Below are positions 21,885 through 32,789 of a stretch of 64,000 nucleotides of DNA, one piece after another. Origin of the DNA: Muscardinus avellanarius (lineage: Eukaryota; Chordata; Mammalia; Rodentia; Gliridae); NCBI GenBank assembly GCA_963383645.1, contig OY726560.1:63877058-63941057 (forward strand), written 5' to 3'. The position numbers and the translations under genes are program-made. Numbering within the stretch: the stretch's first letter is position 1; every line of letters starts with the position of its first letter. Under the pieces are notes generated by a model that ran no database searches, was not told the DNA's origin, and saw only the letters and a program-made list of their open reading frames with translations.

Positions 21885-21958
21885 AATAAAAAGGGTTGGG
21901 AACGTAGCTCAGAGTTAGAATGTTCCTAGATTCAGTCCCCAATACCACCTAAAAAAAA
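21704..21958 (+). mobile_element. SINE B1-dID with expanded linker
   Basis: B1 half at 21704-21822, then (AAAT)n at 21824-21884, then the ID half GGAACGTAGCTCAGAG. The microsatellite sits in the A-rich linker. Confidence 0.92.
21824..21884. repeat. (AAAT)n in a SINE linker
   Basis: About 15 AAAT units. Confidence 0.97.
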
Positions 21959-22035
21959 TGACTGCATAGTTGAATTTTTGTTCATTAATGAACTTGAAAT
22001 GTTGCAAAAATCCCAAAGAGATTTAATTAGAAACT

Positions 22036-22100
22036 ACTTTTGGTGGAACTGGACATTCTACCTCTGAGCTATACTTCCAGCCTGTTTTTTATTTTTAACT
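22036..22100 (-). mobile_element. SINE ID half, truncated
   Basis: TGGACATTCTACCTCTGAGC; the GATTGAACCCAGGGG part is deleted and there is no B1 half. It lies only 150 bp before the exon. Confidence 0.8.
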
Positions 22101-22247
22101 TTGTTTATACTTCTCTAGGAAACGTTACAGAGAGGCCATCTATTCTCACCTTCCTCCATGGTAACTAAATGTAGTAAAAGTATATCTTGTGTGATTTATT
22201 GTGGAAATATTTCACTTGTGTGCCTTTAATATTTTTTCTTTAAACAG

Positions 22248-22383
22248 GCAGTATAACTCCAACTGTGGAACTGAATGGGCTGGCTATGAAAAGGGGAGAG
22301 CCTGCCATCTACAGGCCATTAGATCCAAAGCCATTCCCAAATTATAGAGCTAATTACAACTTTCGGGGCATGTACAATCAGAG
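22248..22383 (+). CDS. STAU2: STAU2 coding exon, start of dsRBD2
   Basis: The exon completes the Gly codon of the previous exon, then encodes 44 codons, SITPTVELNG to GMYNQ, and two bases (AG) of the next Arg codon. In Staufen proteins this is the dsRBD1-dsRBD2 linker, the first helix of dsRBD2 (TPTVELNGLAMKRG) and the proline- and tyrosine-rich insertion (YRPLDPKPFPNYRANYNFRG) that splits dsRBD2 before its first strand. A long pyrimidine-rich tract ending TTTAAACAG gives the acceptor, with AG at 22246-22247. The donor AG|GTTTGT has T at +3, so it is weaker than that of the previous exon. The length of 136 nt is not a multiple of three, so skipping breaks the frame. The next exon, expected to begin with the rest of the Arg codon and YHCPVPK, is not in the window. 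Confidence 0.96.
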
Positions 22384-23059
22384 GTTTGTATGTCTTTTTT
22401 GGTTTTGTTATTATTCTATGCATGTTGTAAATGTTTCTGAAGTTCAAAGGATATTTTCACTGTAAACACAGTTCACTGTAGGCATTTTGCATGGACTTTA
22501 GATAAATCAGGCCCACAAAGGGTATTTAAAGTAATAAATACTTCTCCCCTATATTTGTAGGAAGTAGTTTTATTGAATCATGAGAGCTCTGTCTTTGTTG
22601 TAGGACCAAGTTTTAAATTTAATCCAGAGTTTATAGAGCTGCCTTCCTGGTTGCCTTTTTCATTTCTTTACCAGGCAGAGCTCAGTGTCTTGATTTGTCT
22701 GAATATCGTAGAGTATTTGCAATTTATAGAAAATCTGTTGGAGGGAGGAAATGTATACTAAGTCTTTTTATACATTGCATGACTTTATGATAGTTATAAG
22801 TACCATTTAGTTTTATTTTACAAGCATCACAGAAGTTTGAAAATAAAGTTTAATTGTCTTGTCACCCAGCATAAGTCATATTAAACTCATTGTGGAGAAT
22901 GTGCGAAACACAGAAAGGTAAAGAAATATAAATAACATGTAATCCCAGAACTAGTCACTTTTAATATTGTGATATACTTTACATTATGTTTTCTTTGTAT
23001 ATAAATGTATTTAATCAACTGAAATTCCTTTATGTGCAATTTCTATAGCCCTTTACTAA
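22384..23059 (+). other. STAU2: intron after the second exon
   Basis: A repeat-poor 670 bp directly downstream of the donor. Confidence 0.45.
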
Positions 23060-23820
23060 GATATAAAATACATACAATAAAATTCGCAGATCTTCAGTGT
23101 ACATCTTGATGACCTTTTATTAATTATGTGTATATGTATTTATATTGTGATAACTTCTCAATATGTATATCCTCATGTGATCACCACTTAGATCATGGTA
23201 CCAAACATTTTTGTCACCTCTTAAGGTTTCTAAAGACTCCTTACATATGATTTCCTCTTCTAACCTCTGTTTTCTCACCACAGAAATTTTGCCTGTTGGT
23301 GAACTTCACATAAGTAGGGTCTTATAGCATTTACTCTGTGTCTGGCTTCTTTCACTTTGTATAGTGTTTGTTTTTGGGATTTACCCGTGGTTTTTTATGT
23401 CTGGGTTTTGTCCTTTTTTTTAATTGCTCAATATTGTTTCTTTAATAAATTAGTCTTACTTTTTATCCTTTATATATAGCGTGGTGATGTGTTTTTACCC
23501 AAAATAGTGATAGTTTTTCCTATCTTTAAATAATCTTTGAGAATTATTTTTCCTGATTACAACGTGCTTCATATGACCAATGTGTATTTTATAATTGTAT
23601 GCCTATTTTGATCATCTAGGTGCACCCCCCATTTCTAGGCTATTTATAGATAGTGCTACAGTAAACCGTTTTCACATAGAAATTCTTGTTCACATCATTG
23701 TTTATTTCCTTAGGGTAGATTATTATGAGGGAATATTGAAGTTAAAAAGAATAATGTATTGTCAAATTACATTAAAAATTTGTCCTATTTTCTTACAGTG
23801 CACGAGAATGCCTTTTCTAT
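23060..23820 (-). mobile_element. old L1 3' region, antisense
   Basis: ACAATAAAATTCGCAGATC, TGATCACCACTTAGATCATG, GTCTGGCTTCTTTCACTTTG and ATTGCTCAATATTG match the usual order of an antisense L1M 3' region. Confidence 0.7.
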
Positions 23821-23845
23821 TCTAATAACACTGAGGTGTTTTTTC

Positions 23846-24046
23846 CCTTGTACTGGAGATTGAGTCCAGGGGCATTTTATCTCCAAGCTACATCCCCAGC
23901 CCTATTTTTTTATTTTTATTTTGAAACAGGGTCTTGCTGGGTTGATGACAGTCTCACTGCTTGCTGAAGCTGTCCTCGAACCTGCAGTCTTCCTGTTTCA
24001 GTATCTCAAGGACTGGGATTACAGGTGTGCACCACCATGCCTGGCT
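23846..24046 (-). mobile_element. SINE B1-dID, class A
   Basis: GATTGAGTCCAGGGGCATTT, with the GATGACAGTCTCACTGCTTG variant shared with copies at 20798 and 53408. Confidence 0.92.
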
Positions 24047-24191
24047 ATCAGAGGTTTTTTTTTTTTTAATGTTTGATAGTTAAAAAGGGGAGCTAAAAAA
24101 ATTCATTGTTACTAATTGCTAGTAAAGCTGAATAGTTTTTCAGATGTTTACTGGTTTATCCTTTTTGATTTGCCTATTTTAATTTGCTAAT

Positions 24192-24404
24192 GTTTTTGTT
24201 TTGCGGTACTGAAGATGGAACCTAGGGGCATTCTACCTCTGAGCTATACCCCCAGCCCTGTTTTTTATTCTTTATTTTGAAACAGGGTCTCACTGAGTTG
24301 TAAAAGGCCTCACTAAGTAGCTGAGGCTGTCTGTGAACCTGAATCCTCCTGTCTCAGCCTCCTGAATGCTGGGATTACAAGCATATGCCACCACTCCTAG
24401 CTAT
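24192..24404 (-). mobile_element. SINE B1-dID, class A
   Basis: TSD TTTGCTAAT at 24183-24191 and 24405-24413. Confidence 0.94.
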
Positions 24405-24545
24405 TTTGCTAATTTTTATATCATTGATCAGGTTTTAAATATGTATTAAGAATGTTAGCAATCTATTTTATTTGTTGTAATTTTCCCGCTTTTAAAATTT
24501 TGGTTTTTAATTTTGTGTCTCTCTCTCCCTCTTTTCCTTCCTTCT

Positions 24546-24744
24546 GTACTCAGGATTGAACCCAGGGGCATTCTGCCTTCGAGCTATACTTCCATTCCTT
24601 TTTTAAAATTTTTTTGTTTGGAAACAGGGTTTCACTAGGTTTCTGAGAGTCTCACTAAGTTGCCGAAGCTGCCCACGAACCTCTGATCCTCCTGTCTCAG
24701 CCTCCCAAATACTGGAATTTCAGGTGTGCACCACCACACCCGAC
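24546..24744 (-). mobile_element. SINE B1-dID, class A
   Basis: GATTGAACCCAGGGGCATTC behind a (TC)n/(TTCC)n tail. Confidence 0.92.
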
Positions 24745-25452
24745 TTTGTTATCGTTTTAAATATTGTTGTGTGGTTTACTCTTTTGACTAAACAAATGTT
24801 TACCATTGCTCTTATACATAAGGAATTCTTCCACATGTGATCAGATAGTTGCTGATACTTTTGTTAAGGCTTTATTTACTGACAATACAACTCACATATG
24901 CAGAAAATGTATATATTTGGTGTGTATATAACCTGATACTGTTTGGTATCTTGTTTAGTTAGTAGAAAAATTTAATCATATCCATTTAAAATTTAGTCTT
25001 ATTCAGATTGTTAATTATCCTTTAAGTGTTATTGCTCAGGGTCTCTAAAAAAATTTGCACAATTTTAGGCTTCTTCCCCTCTCTCTTTCTTTTCAGTGTA
25101 CCTAGGAGAATCTACTATATGCTAAGAAAGACAGGGCCCTCCCTCTGTGAATGTCCTGTACTGTCCTGTAATACCTCTGCTCTTTGAGGTACTGTCTCTT
25201 GTCCCATAGGTGCTGAAACCTGCAGTTGGTGACTGAGTTCCTTTTTTGCTTGCAGGTAATGCTTTCTGAGGTAGTCTAACGTCTTCCCTTTGCTAGATTG
25301 GCTCCTCTGGTATGTTGTTTCCTTCTGTAGTTTCTCTGCTTTTCACTGTGGAGCCTCCAGCCTTAACTTGTGGATGACAAAATCTGAATATATTACAGGA
25401 AACTTAGGGCCAAAGATCAGAGTAGAATCTCTTTTCCTTGTCAGATTTTAAA
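24745..25452. other. intron, no recognised repeat
   Basis: AT-rich to 25080; more mixed composition beyond. No coding pattern. Confidence 0.45.
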
Positions 25453-25463
25453 TGAATCAGTAG

Positions 25464-25679
25464 GCGCCCCCCCCCCCCCCCCGGGTCTGGGGATGGAACC
25501 CAGAGGCATTTCACCTCTGAGCTACACCCCCTGCCCTATTTTTTATTCTTTATTTTGAAACTGGGTCTCACTAAGTTGCGGAGGGCCTCATTAAGTAGCT
25601 GAGGCTGTCTGCGAACCACGATCCTCAGGTCTCAGCCTTCAGAGTGCTGGGATTACAAGTGTGTGCCACCACTCCTGGC
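25464..25679 (-). mobile_element. SINE class C with poly(C) tail
   Basis: A run of 16 C at 25467-25482 replaces the usual poly(T). GTCTGGGGATGGAACCCAG follows. TSD TGAATCAGTAG at 25453-25463 and 25680-25690. Confidence 0.95.
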
Positions 25680-26122
25680 TGAATCAGTAGCTTTTAAAGT
25701 GTGAAAGAAAGGTTGAGAAGTCATACCAAGTAGAGCTGTTTTTGAGAAGGAATTTTCATTATCTACTTAAAACAATATTAAATCATCATACCCATGCTGT
25801 TGTTTCTTTCTTTGCTTTTTATTGATGAAGTTTCTCCACTTGAACTCATTCAAAGCCAAAGGAGAATTGATTTTTTTCTTCTGCTTTATTTAATAACAAG
25901 TAGAGAAAAATAATTTTTCTGTGGGCACACTGAATGGGTACAACTTGAATTCTGAAGAACTATCTCCTTTTGCTACACTGAAGATGTTTGACAAGAAGTA
26001 CTTTCAGTTGTATTTTTTTCTTTCTCATATGTGGCACTATTCACCAACAGATATGTTATAAAGTAGAAAGCATTTAAAAATTCATATGATAAAGTGTAAG
26101 GTTAAGATTGGAGGGCATTTTC

Positions 26123-26485
26123 TGTTTGTTTTAGTCACCTTTCCTACTATAACAAAATACCTGAGGTAATTAACTTAAAATTAAGAAAGGCTCACAGTTT
26201 TGGAGGTTTCAGTCCATGATCTATTGGCCCTGTTGCCTTTTAGCCTGTGATGAGGCAGTACATCATTGCAAAAGTGTCTGACAGAGGAGCTGTTCACTTG
26301 TTGACATTTAGGAAGCAAAAAGAGAGAAAGGGAAGGGCCCCAATATCTCCTTCAAGGGGACACTATATAACTGGAAGACTTTCTACAAGGCACCAACTCT
26401 TAAAGGTACACCCCATAGCACTACAGGTTGGGGACCAAATCTTTAACACATGGACCTTGGAGCACATTTATCCACACCATGGTAG
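26123..26485 (-). mobile_element. ERVL-MaLR LTR, MT-like
   Basis: Antisense of a rodent MT-type MaLR LTR: ACAAAATACCTGAGGTAAT, GTTTCAGTCCATGATC, GGGCCCCAATATCTCCTTCA, AGGTTGGGGACCAAATC. A solo LTR with no internal retroviral part beside it. Confidence 0.75.
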
Positions 26486-26938
26486 AACTCCTCCACTTTG
26501 TTATAAAAATTATATAAAGGAATAGAATGGCTGAAATCAGGCTTCCTGTAAACAGTTGATCAATTTTGCATATTCACAGGTTAAAAGGTATTATTCCCTG
26601 GCACATGGCCAGAAAGCCCTATGATCTGCTAATATATAATTTCAAAGGGCCACAACTCAGACAAGATTATGTGAAGGGGGCCTGGGGGCTTGTGTAGCTG
26701 GGAGGTATCTTGTGGAGATCTTCAGGCATGACTGGATATAGGGCTTTAATATGGTTCTTTCTCATTTTTTGTTTCTCTGTAACTCGTCTAATTTTTTTTT
26801 CTGCTTGACTTTGTTTTCAAAGGAGCTTACTCTCAGTTGCAATACTCACATGTGGTATAGTCTTCAGAATAGACTTTTACTAGAGAAGGGGGAAGATTAT
26901 TATTTTTTTTAAATTTTATATTTCCTAGAAAAGTCCTA
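26485..26938. other. intron, no recognised repeat
   Basis: Mixed sequence next to the LTR, nothing identified. Confidence 0.4.
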
Positions 26939-26955
26939 AAAAACACTTTGAGTAA

Positions 26956-27160
26956 TCTGGGCGTGGTGGCACACGCTTGTAATCCCTGTGCCTGGGAGGC
27001 AGAGGAGGACCGCACAAGTTCGAAGTTAGCCGTGCTGGCTTAAGAGACCCTGTTTCCAAATTTTAAAAGTATAAAATAGGTCTGGGAGTGTAGCCCAGAG
27101 GTAGAAGGGCTTCCAGGAACCCCAGTACCACCAAAAACAAAACAAAACAAAACAACAACA
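26956..27160 (+). mobile_element. SINE class D, young
   Basis: Reads GGGCGTGGTGGCACACGC, the short B1 half with GGCTTAAGAGACCCTG, then GGGCTTCCAGGAACCCCAG. TSD AAAAACACTTTGAGTAA at 26939-26955 and 27161-27177. Confidence 0.96.
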
Positions 27161-28191
27161 AAAAACACTTTGAGTAAACTCTTTATCCCAGAATTCATAT
27201 TTAAACTGGGTCTGTGGTGGAAGATACTCTCATTGGCTAAGCCTGGATGTTGTGCCCAGCCTGGGATTAGTTCCATCACATTGTTGTGCAGAGCACAATT
27301 ATTTTATCGAGTGGTTCTCCAGAGGATACGATTCTGAGGAAAAGATCATTCCAATGTCCTGCAGAACATTTGTTTCAAACCCTAGTTCTGATGCTTGTAG
27401 TTTGTGAACTTGGGCAAGGTACTCCCCCACCCCACACACTTAGTTTCCTCCTTTGTTAAGTAGAGAGAGAATAGTAGCAAACAAAATTACTTTTGTGAGG
27501 TCTATTTTTTCAGCAAATACTTATTTCAGGCCTGCTTTTTGGCACATGTTACATTAAGTAGAGATTTTTGATGAAACAGTCTATTAGACTAAGGCTAGTA
27601 GAAGAGGAAGACAATGAAAAGAAACAATAATAGCATGATAGATGTGTCTATTTGTGCTATGGAAACACTGGAAAAAGCACCTCACCCAGATGGGGGCATT
27701 CAAGAAGCCTTCTGGGAGGAATTATCACTTAGCTGAATCTTTAAAGTTAATTAGCTAGGAGCTAAGCAGATAAAGAAGGTAAGAAAAAACAGTACAGATT
27801 TTTCTAGGCCACAAAGCCTAGGGATTCAGAAATTTAGTTCACTCATGGGCTTGCTTGCACACAGTTTTGTATGTCTAGAATGAAAAAGCTGAAGTGCCTG
27901 CAGGGCCCTGGCCTGCTCTTCCTCCTGTGTCCTGCCAGCAGGTTGGATTTTATCCTGAAGGTGGCTAGGTGCATTGAAGGACTTTAAGCAGAGGGATAAG
28001 ATAATTGGATATGTTTGGGAATATTGCCTTGGTGGCATGTGAAAAATAGGATAGTCAGTCTTCAGCAAGGATATTGTTGTAATTCAGACTTGAAGTGATG
28101 AGGACCGGGAATAGTGCAAACGGGCTGGACAATATCTGAAGATGCTTAGAAGAGAGACTTAACAGCATTGGGCACTGATAAGACAGGATAC

Positions 28192-28835
28192 TGTGTTCGC
28201 TTTTGGTCACTGTGATAAGATGCCAAGAAAACTGACTTAGGGAAGAAGGCTTCATTTTGGCTCATGGTTTCAATCCATAGTGCCTTGGCCACATCTCCAT
28301 GGGAGGCAGAGCAAAGCCGCCAATTTCCTGGTCACAAAGCTGAGAGCATGTGACAGGGCAGGGGACAAGATAGAGTCTCTAAGGGTGTGCCCCAAGTCCC
28401 GACTCTCTTCAGTTACTCCTACTGTCTACAGTTTTTACCCTCTCCCAATATAGTCCATCCAGCTATAAATCCCTCAGTAGATGGATCCAATAATGGAGTT
28501 AGCGCGCTCTTTATTGTCCAAAGCCCTGCCTCTTGACATTTGGGAAACAGTGTGTGCGGCCCCCCCCCCCCCCCCCCCCCGTGTTATCAGGGAATGAACC
28601 CAGGGGCATTCTACCCCTGAGGTACATCACCAGCCCTATTCTTTATTCTTTATTTTGAAATAAGTTCTCACTAAGTGGCCAAGGACGTCAATAACTGAGG
28701 CTGTTCATGAACCTGTGATCCTCCTATCTCAAGCCTGCCAAGTACTGGGATTATAAGCATGCACCATCGTGTTCTGCTGGGAACCAAGTCTAACACGTGA
28801 GCATTTGGAGTCCATTTGAGATCCTAACTATAGCA
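28192..28835 (-). mobile_element. ERVL-MaLR LTR, MT-like, split by a SINE
   Basis: Starts TGTGTTCGCTTTTGGTCACT and ends AACTATAGCA, the antisense termini of an MT-type LTR; GGTTTCAATCCATAGTG and CTAAGGGTGTGCCCCAAG lie inside. A class A SINE interrupts it at 28560-28776. Solo LTR; the 5-bp flanks no longer match. Confidence 0.78.
28560..28776 (-). mobile_element. SINE B1-dID with poly(C) tail
   Basis: A run of 21 C at 28560-28580 precedes GAATGAACCCAGGGGCATTC. The B1 half is class A. Confidence 0.93.
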
Positions 28836-29123
28836 AATGATAAGGATAACTTTCCGGTATCTGAGTGATTAGTAGTATTGTTCCCTGTGGGAGAAATTGC
28901 AGCAGGATTTGGAAAGGCAAGGAATTTGAATTTGACCATGTTGAGTTTAAATTGCCTATAAAATATTTAGAAGAATTTTATCATTCTTTATGGTTTCATC
29001 AAAGGATATACAAGGGTTATGTTTGACTTTGAGGGTTCATTGGAGGGACACATGGGAAGAGAATCAGAGTTCATAGTTTCCAAAATAGGGAGCGTGTTAT
29101 ATATCTTATAAGATGACATTGCT

Positions 29124-29330
29124 AGCCGGGCGTGGTGGTGCATGCTTGTAATCCCAGGGAGGCTGAGACAGGAGGATTTCAGGTTTGCAGCCAGCCTCAG
29201 CTACTTAGTTGAAGCCCTCCGCAACTTAGTGAAACCGTGTTTCAACATAAATAATTAAATAGGTCTTGGGGTGGAGCTCAGAGCTAATGCCCCTGGATTC
29301 TATCCCCATTGCCACAAAAAAAATTAAAAA
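29124..29330 (+). mobile_element. SINE B1-dID, class A
   Basis: GCCGGGCGTGGTGGTGCATG; 13 bp around the CAGCATTTG site are deleted. TSD ATGACATTGCT at 29113-29123 and 29331-29341. Confidence 0.95.
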
Positions 29331-29341
29331 ATGACATTGCT

Positions 29342-30190
29342 TAGGATTCAGCCTAAGTTCAAGTGACCCATCTGGTTTTTGGTTTTTGTTCATCTAGGAT
29401 TTCTGCATTCTTCCCCAAAGGGCTTGCTTATGTTTGTCAGCTTGAAACAGTTTTATGGTATGTGTCCTTGCCAAGCACCCGAGTCATCAGATGTGGTTAG
29501 TACATTTTGTGTCAAGGGGATATTTGGTCGCCTTTGGCTAATGTATTCAATTCCTGGTGTAATCACTTGCAGCCAGGTTAGCAAAGTCACTTTGACTTAA
29601 CATAGCAAGTTTAATGGCAAGGGAAGTATTTGGACTATTTTGCTTAATGTTATTTGTATCTGTGAGCAGATCTAGGCTCCTACTTAAGCTATTTCCCGTA
29701 AAGCCCTGGAAAATACATGTGAGACTGAAAAAGAGTTTTACATTTTGCTACAGCTGTCAGTGGAAACTTGATAGGGTGATTGTTGTTGTGGATCATCCAA
29801 ACTGACTTTATTTTATTTTTTAATTACCAATAAAACTAGAAATAACCAAGATTCTGGTTTATAAAAATAGCTTATGTCTTAAATAGGTTGAGACCAGAAG
29901 TATTTCAGATTTCAGATTTTTTTAAGGTTTTAGAGTTTATTTCAGATTTCAGAGGTTTTTTTTTTTTTTTTAAGGTTTTGGAATATTTATATATGCATAA
30001 TGAAGTATCTTTGAGAGGAGACCCAAATCTAAACACAAACTTATTATGCTTCATATATACCTTATACATGCAACTTGAAGGTGATTTCGTTTAATAAGTA
30101 ATTTAAATAATTTTATGTTGAAACAAAGCTTATGTACATTAAACCATCAGACTTGTGGCATCATATCACTGCTAAAAGGTTTCAGGGTTG
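29342..30190. other. intron, no recognised repeat
   Basis: Contains a near-direct repeat of TTTCAGATTTCAGA..TTTTTTTAAGGTTTT at 29906-29980. No gene seen. Confidence 0.45.
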
Positions 30191-30294
30191 TTCTTTTTTT
30201 GCAGTACTGGGAATGGAATGCAGGGGTATTCTACCTTCGAGCTACACCCTCAGCTCTATTTTTTATTCTTTTATTTTTAAGTTTTAAACCTTTA

Positions 30295-30295
<1 letters not shown>

Positions 30296-30340
<45 letters not shown>
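30296..30340. repeat. (TG)n microsatellite
   Basis: About 22 TG units running into the class B consensus. Confidence 0.98.
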
Positions 30341-30342
<2 letters not shown>

Positions 30343-30522
30343 TACTGGGGGTGGAACCCAGGGACTTTCTACCTTTGGGCTATACTCCCATACTTATTTT
30401 ATACTTTATTTGGAAACAGGGTCTCACTAAGTAGCTGAGGATGTCTTTGAACCTGTGCAATCCTCCTGTCTCAGCCTCCCCTGCGTGAGGGTTATGAGCA
30501 TGCACCACCACGCCCAGCTATT
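30341..30522 (-). mobile_element. SINE class B, nested
   Basis: GGGGGTGGAACCCAGGGAC, with the first AAGTTGCTGAGAG unit deleted. Confidence 0.93.
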
Positions 30523-30664
30523 CTTTTTTTTTGAAACAGGGTCTCACTGAGTTGTGTGTGGAGGGCCTCACTAAGTAGTAGCTGAGGCTGGCCACAAACT
30601 GGGATCCTCCTGTTTCAGCCTCCCAAATGCTGAGATTACAAGTCTATGCCACCATGCCCAGCTT

Positions 30665-31340
30665 TATGTTTGAGATTTTGGAGCATTTTAGATTTCGGAT
30701 TGTGGGATTAGGGTGCTCAACTTGTTTCAAAGTTTACAATATATAGGCTGAAAAGTTGCTAAGTGTTGTGATATTGGTGTGCTATTTTTTTTTTTAGGTG
30801 GTTCCAACTGTTATTGTAAAGATTCTTCACTGCTTGTAACTGCCCTTTTAAAAAGCATATTGGGAAAAAGAGCAGTTGAGAAACATTGAATATATTTCTA
30901 CCAGCAGAGATATAAGCATAAATCTACAGTTTTGTTCTCTGCCACCAGGTGGTGCTTGTGGACTGATAAAACAGTAGAGAACTTTAAAATCTCTTGGATA
31001 AATGAAAGAAGCACATGGTGAGAAAGAGCAGGAATTTGTCCTAATATTATGTCTAAGTTTGCCTTTTATATGCTATATCCCTTGGTTTTGATCACATGCT
31101 TTACACATGGAATGCATTCCAGGGCTTTAAAAAATGATGCTTCTTCATGAAGTGATTACTTTATAGAACAGATGTAGAACTGAAAGATAGGCTGCAAGAT
31201 AAAATTTTAACTATTTCTTATATTTTTACATAAGGTTGCATTATTAGGGATTTTTTTCATTTGAGGAAGTATATTTAAATCCATAACAAAGAAACATTAA
31301 GTACATTGTTTTTTCAAAACACTCATGAGCCAGAGAAGAG
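30665..31340. other. intron, no recognised repeat
   Basis: AT-rich, nothing identified. Confidence 0.4.
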
Positions 31341-31590
31341 AAGTTGAACAGGTTACCAAAGCAAGGATGAGAAAGAATGAACCTACAATTAATAGCCCTC
31401 AGGATCACAGATATAAACATCTTTAACAAAACAATAATTAAATTCAGCAAAACTTTAACATAATACACCATAATCAAGTAGGATTTATACTAGGAAAGAA
31501 AGAGTGAAGCATAATCAAAATAATTAACTGGTCAACGGAACAAAGGAGAAAAACCATATGAGCATCTCATTACATATGGAAAGAATATTT

Positions 31591-31780
31591 GAGCCAGGCC
31601 AGGTGGTTTATCCCTCTAAATTTCAGCTACCCAGGAGGCTGAGGCAAGGAGGATCACAAGCTTGAGGCCAGCCTGGCCACTTAGTGAGATTTTGTCTCAA
31701 AATAAAAAGAAAAGGGATGGGGATGTACCTCAGTGATAAAGCCTCTCTAGGTTCAGTACCTAGTATGGGTGGGGGTAGAA
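31591..31780 (+). mobile_element. SINE B1-dID, old
   Basis: CCAGGCCAGGTGGTTTATCC and GGGGATGTACCTCAGTGATA; inserted in the L1. Confidence 0.88.
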
Positions 31781-32027
31781 AAAGCATTTGACAGAAGCCA
31801 TGATATAGATTCAACAAACTAGGATTGGAAGAAATTTTCCAGTTTTCCTTAACCTGATAAGAGGATTCTCTAAACAATCTCTACATGATATTATGCTTTA
31901 TGGTGAAAGACTGAATACTTTCTTTATAAAAATCAGTAGCAAGACATTGATATATACTGCTATAGGTTCTATTCAGTGTTTTACTTGAGTCCTAGCATGT
32001 GCAATAAGGATAAATAAGTGGGAGAAA

Positions 32028-32201
32028 GCTAGGTGTGGTGGTGCATACCTGTAATCCCAGTACCTGGGAGGCTGAAGTAGGCCAACCTCAGCAAATCAGT
32101 GAGACCCTGTTTCATAATTAAAAATAAAAAGGGCTGAGGGTGTAGCTCAGAGGTAGACTGCCCCCTGGGTTCAATCCCTAGTACAAAAAAAGGGGGGGGG
32201 G
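32028..32201 (+). mobile_element. SINE B1-dID with A7G10 tail
   Basis: GGTTCAATCCCTAGTAC is followed by 7 A and a run of 10 G at 32192-32201. Confidence 0.93.
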
Positions 32202-32789
32202 AAACAGAAGAATTAAAGCTATATATGCTGTCTATATTTATAGACACTGTGATCCTATGTATAGAAATTTTTAGGAAGTTAATGCCTAACACTACTAGCA
32301 TCAGTGAGTTTATCAAGGTCACAAGATACAAAGTTAATATATAGAAAAATCAGTGATATTTATATTTTATAGTTGTGAAGAGCTGGAGAATTAGGATAAC
32401 ACAAAATATTCCATGTTTAAATAAATTTAACATTGTGCTACACAACCTGTGTACTGAAGGCAATAAAATAAGTGCTCACATTGAAGAAGACTCAATATTT
32501 ACTAAGATAACTGATTTTCCCAGAGCTAACTTGAAGATGCAATACTATCACAATCAAAATCTAGCTGTTCATTTTATAAAACTAATGAGGTAGCATTGGC
32601 ATTTATGTAGAGATATAGAGGACCTACAGTGGCCAGATCAGTTTTTGAAAAAGAAAGAACAAAGTTGGAGGGCTCTTACTTCCTGACCTCAGGACTGGCA
32701 AAAAGCCCCATAAATCAAGACAGTGGGTATTGACAAATTAATAGATGTGTGGATTCGCGGAATAAAATAGAGATGACATACCAAAGGCC

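Larger units (their letters stand above)
8710..22247 (+). other. STAU2: STAU2 intron between the two exons
   Basis: A 13,538-bp intron with a GTACGG donor and TTTAAACAG acceptor. It interrupts codon phase 1 of a glycine. The content is mostly interspersed repeats, listed separately. Confidence 0.93.
27690..29060 (+). mobile_element. ancient interspersed repeat, split by an LTR
   Basis: Pieces at about 27690-28190 and 28836-29060 read as one ancient repeat, with TTTATCCTGAAGG, GAAGGACTTTAAGCAGAGG and GACCATGTTGAGTTTAAA. Class not assigned. The LTR at 28192-28835 divides it. Confidence 0.5.
30196..30664 (-). mobile_element. SINE B1-dID, class A, interrupted
   Basis: ID half at 30201-30270 and B1 half at about 30530-30664. 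The class B copy and its (TG)n lie between. Confidence 0.88.
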
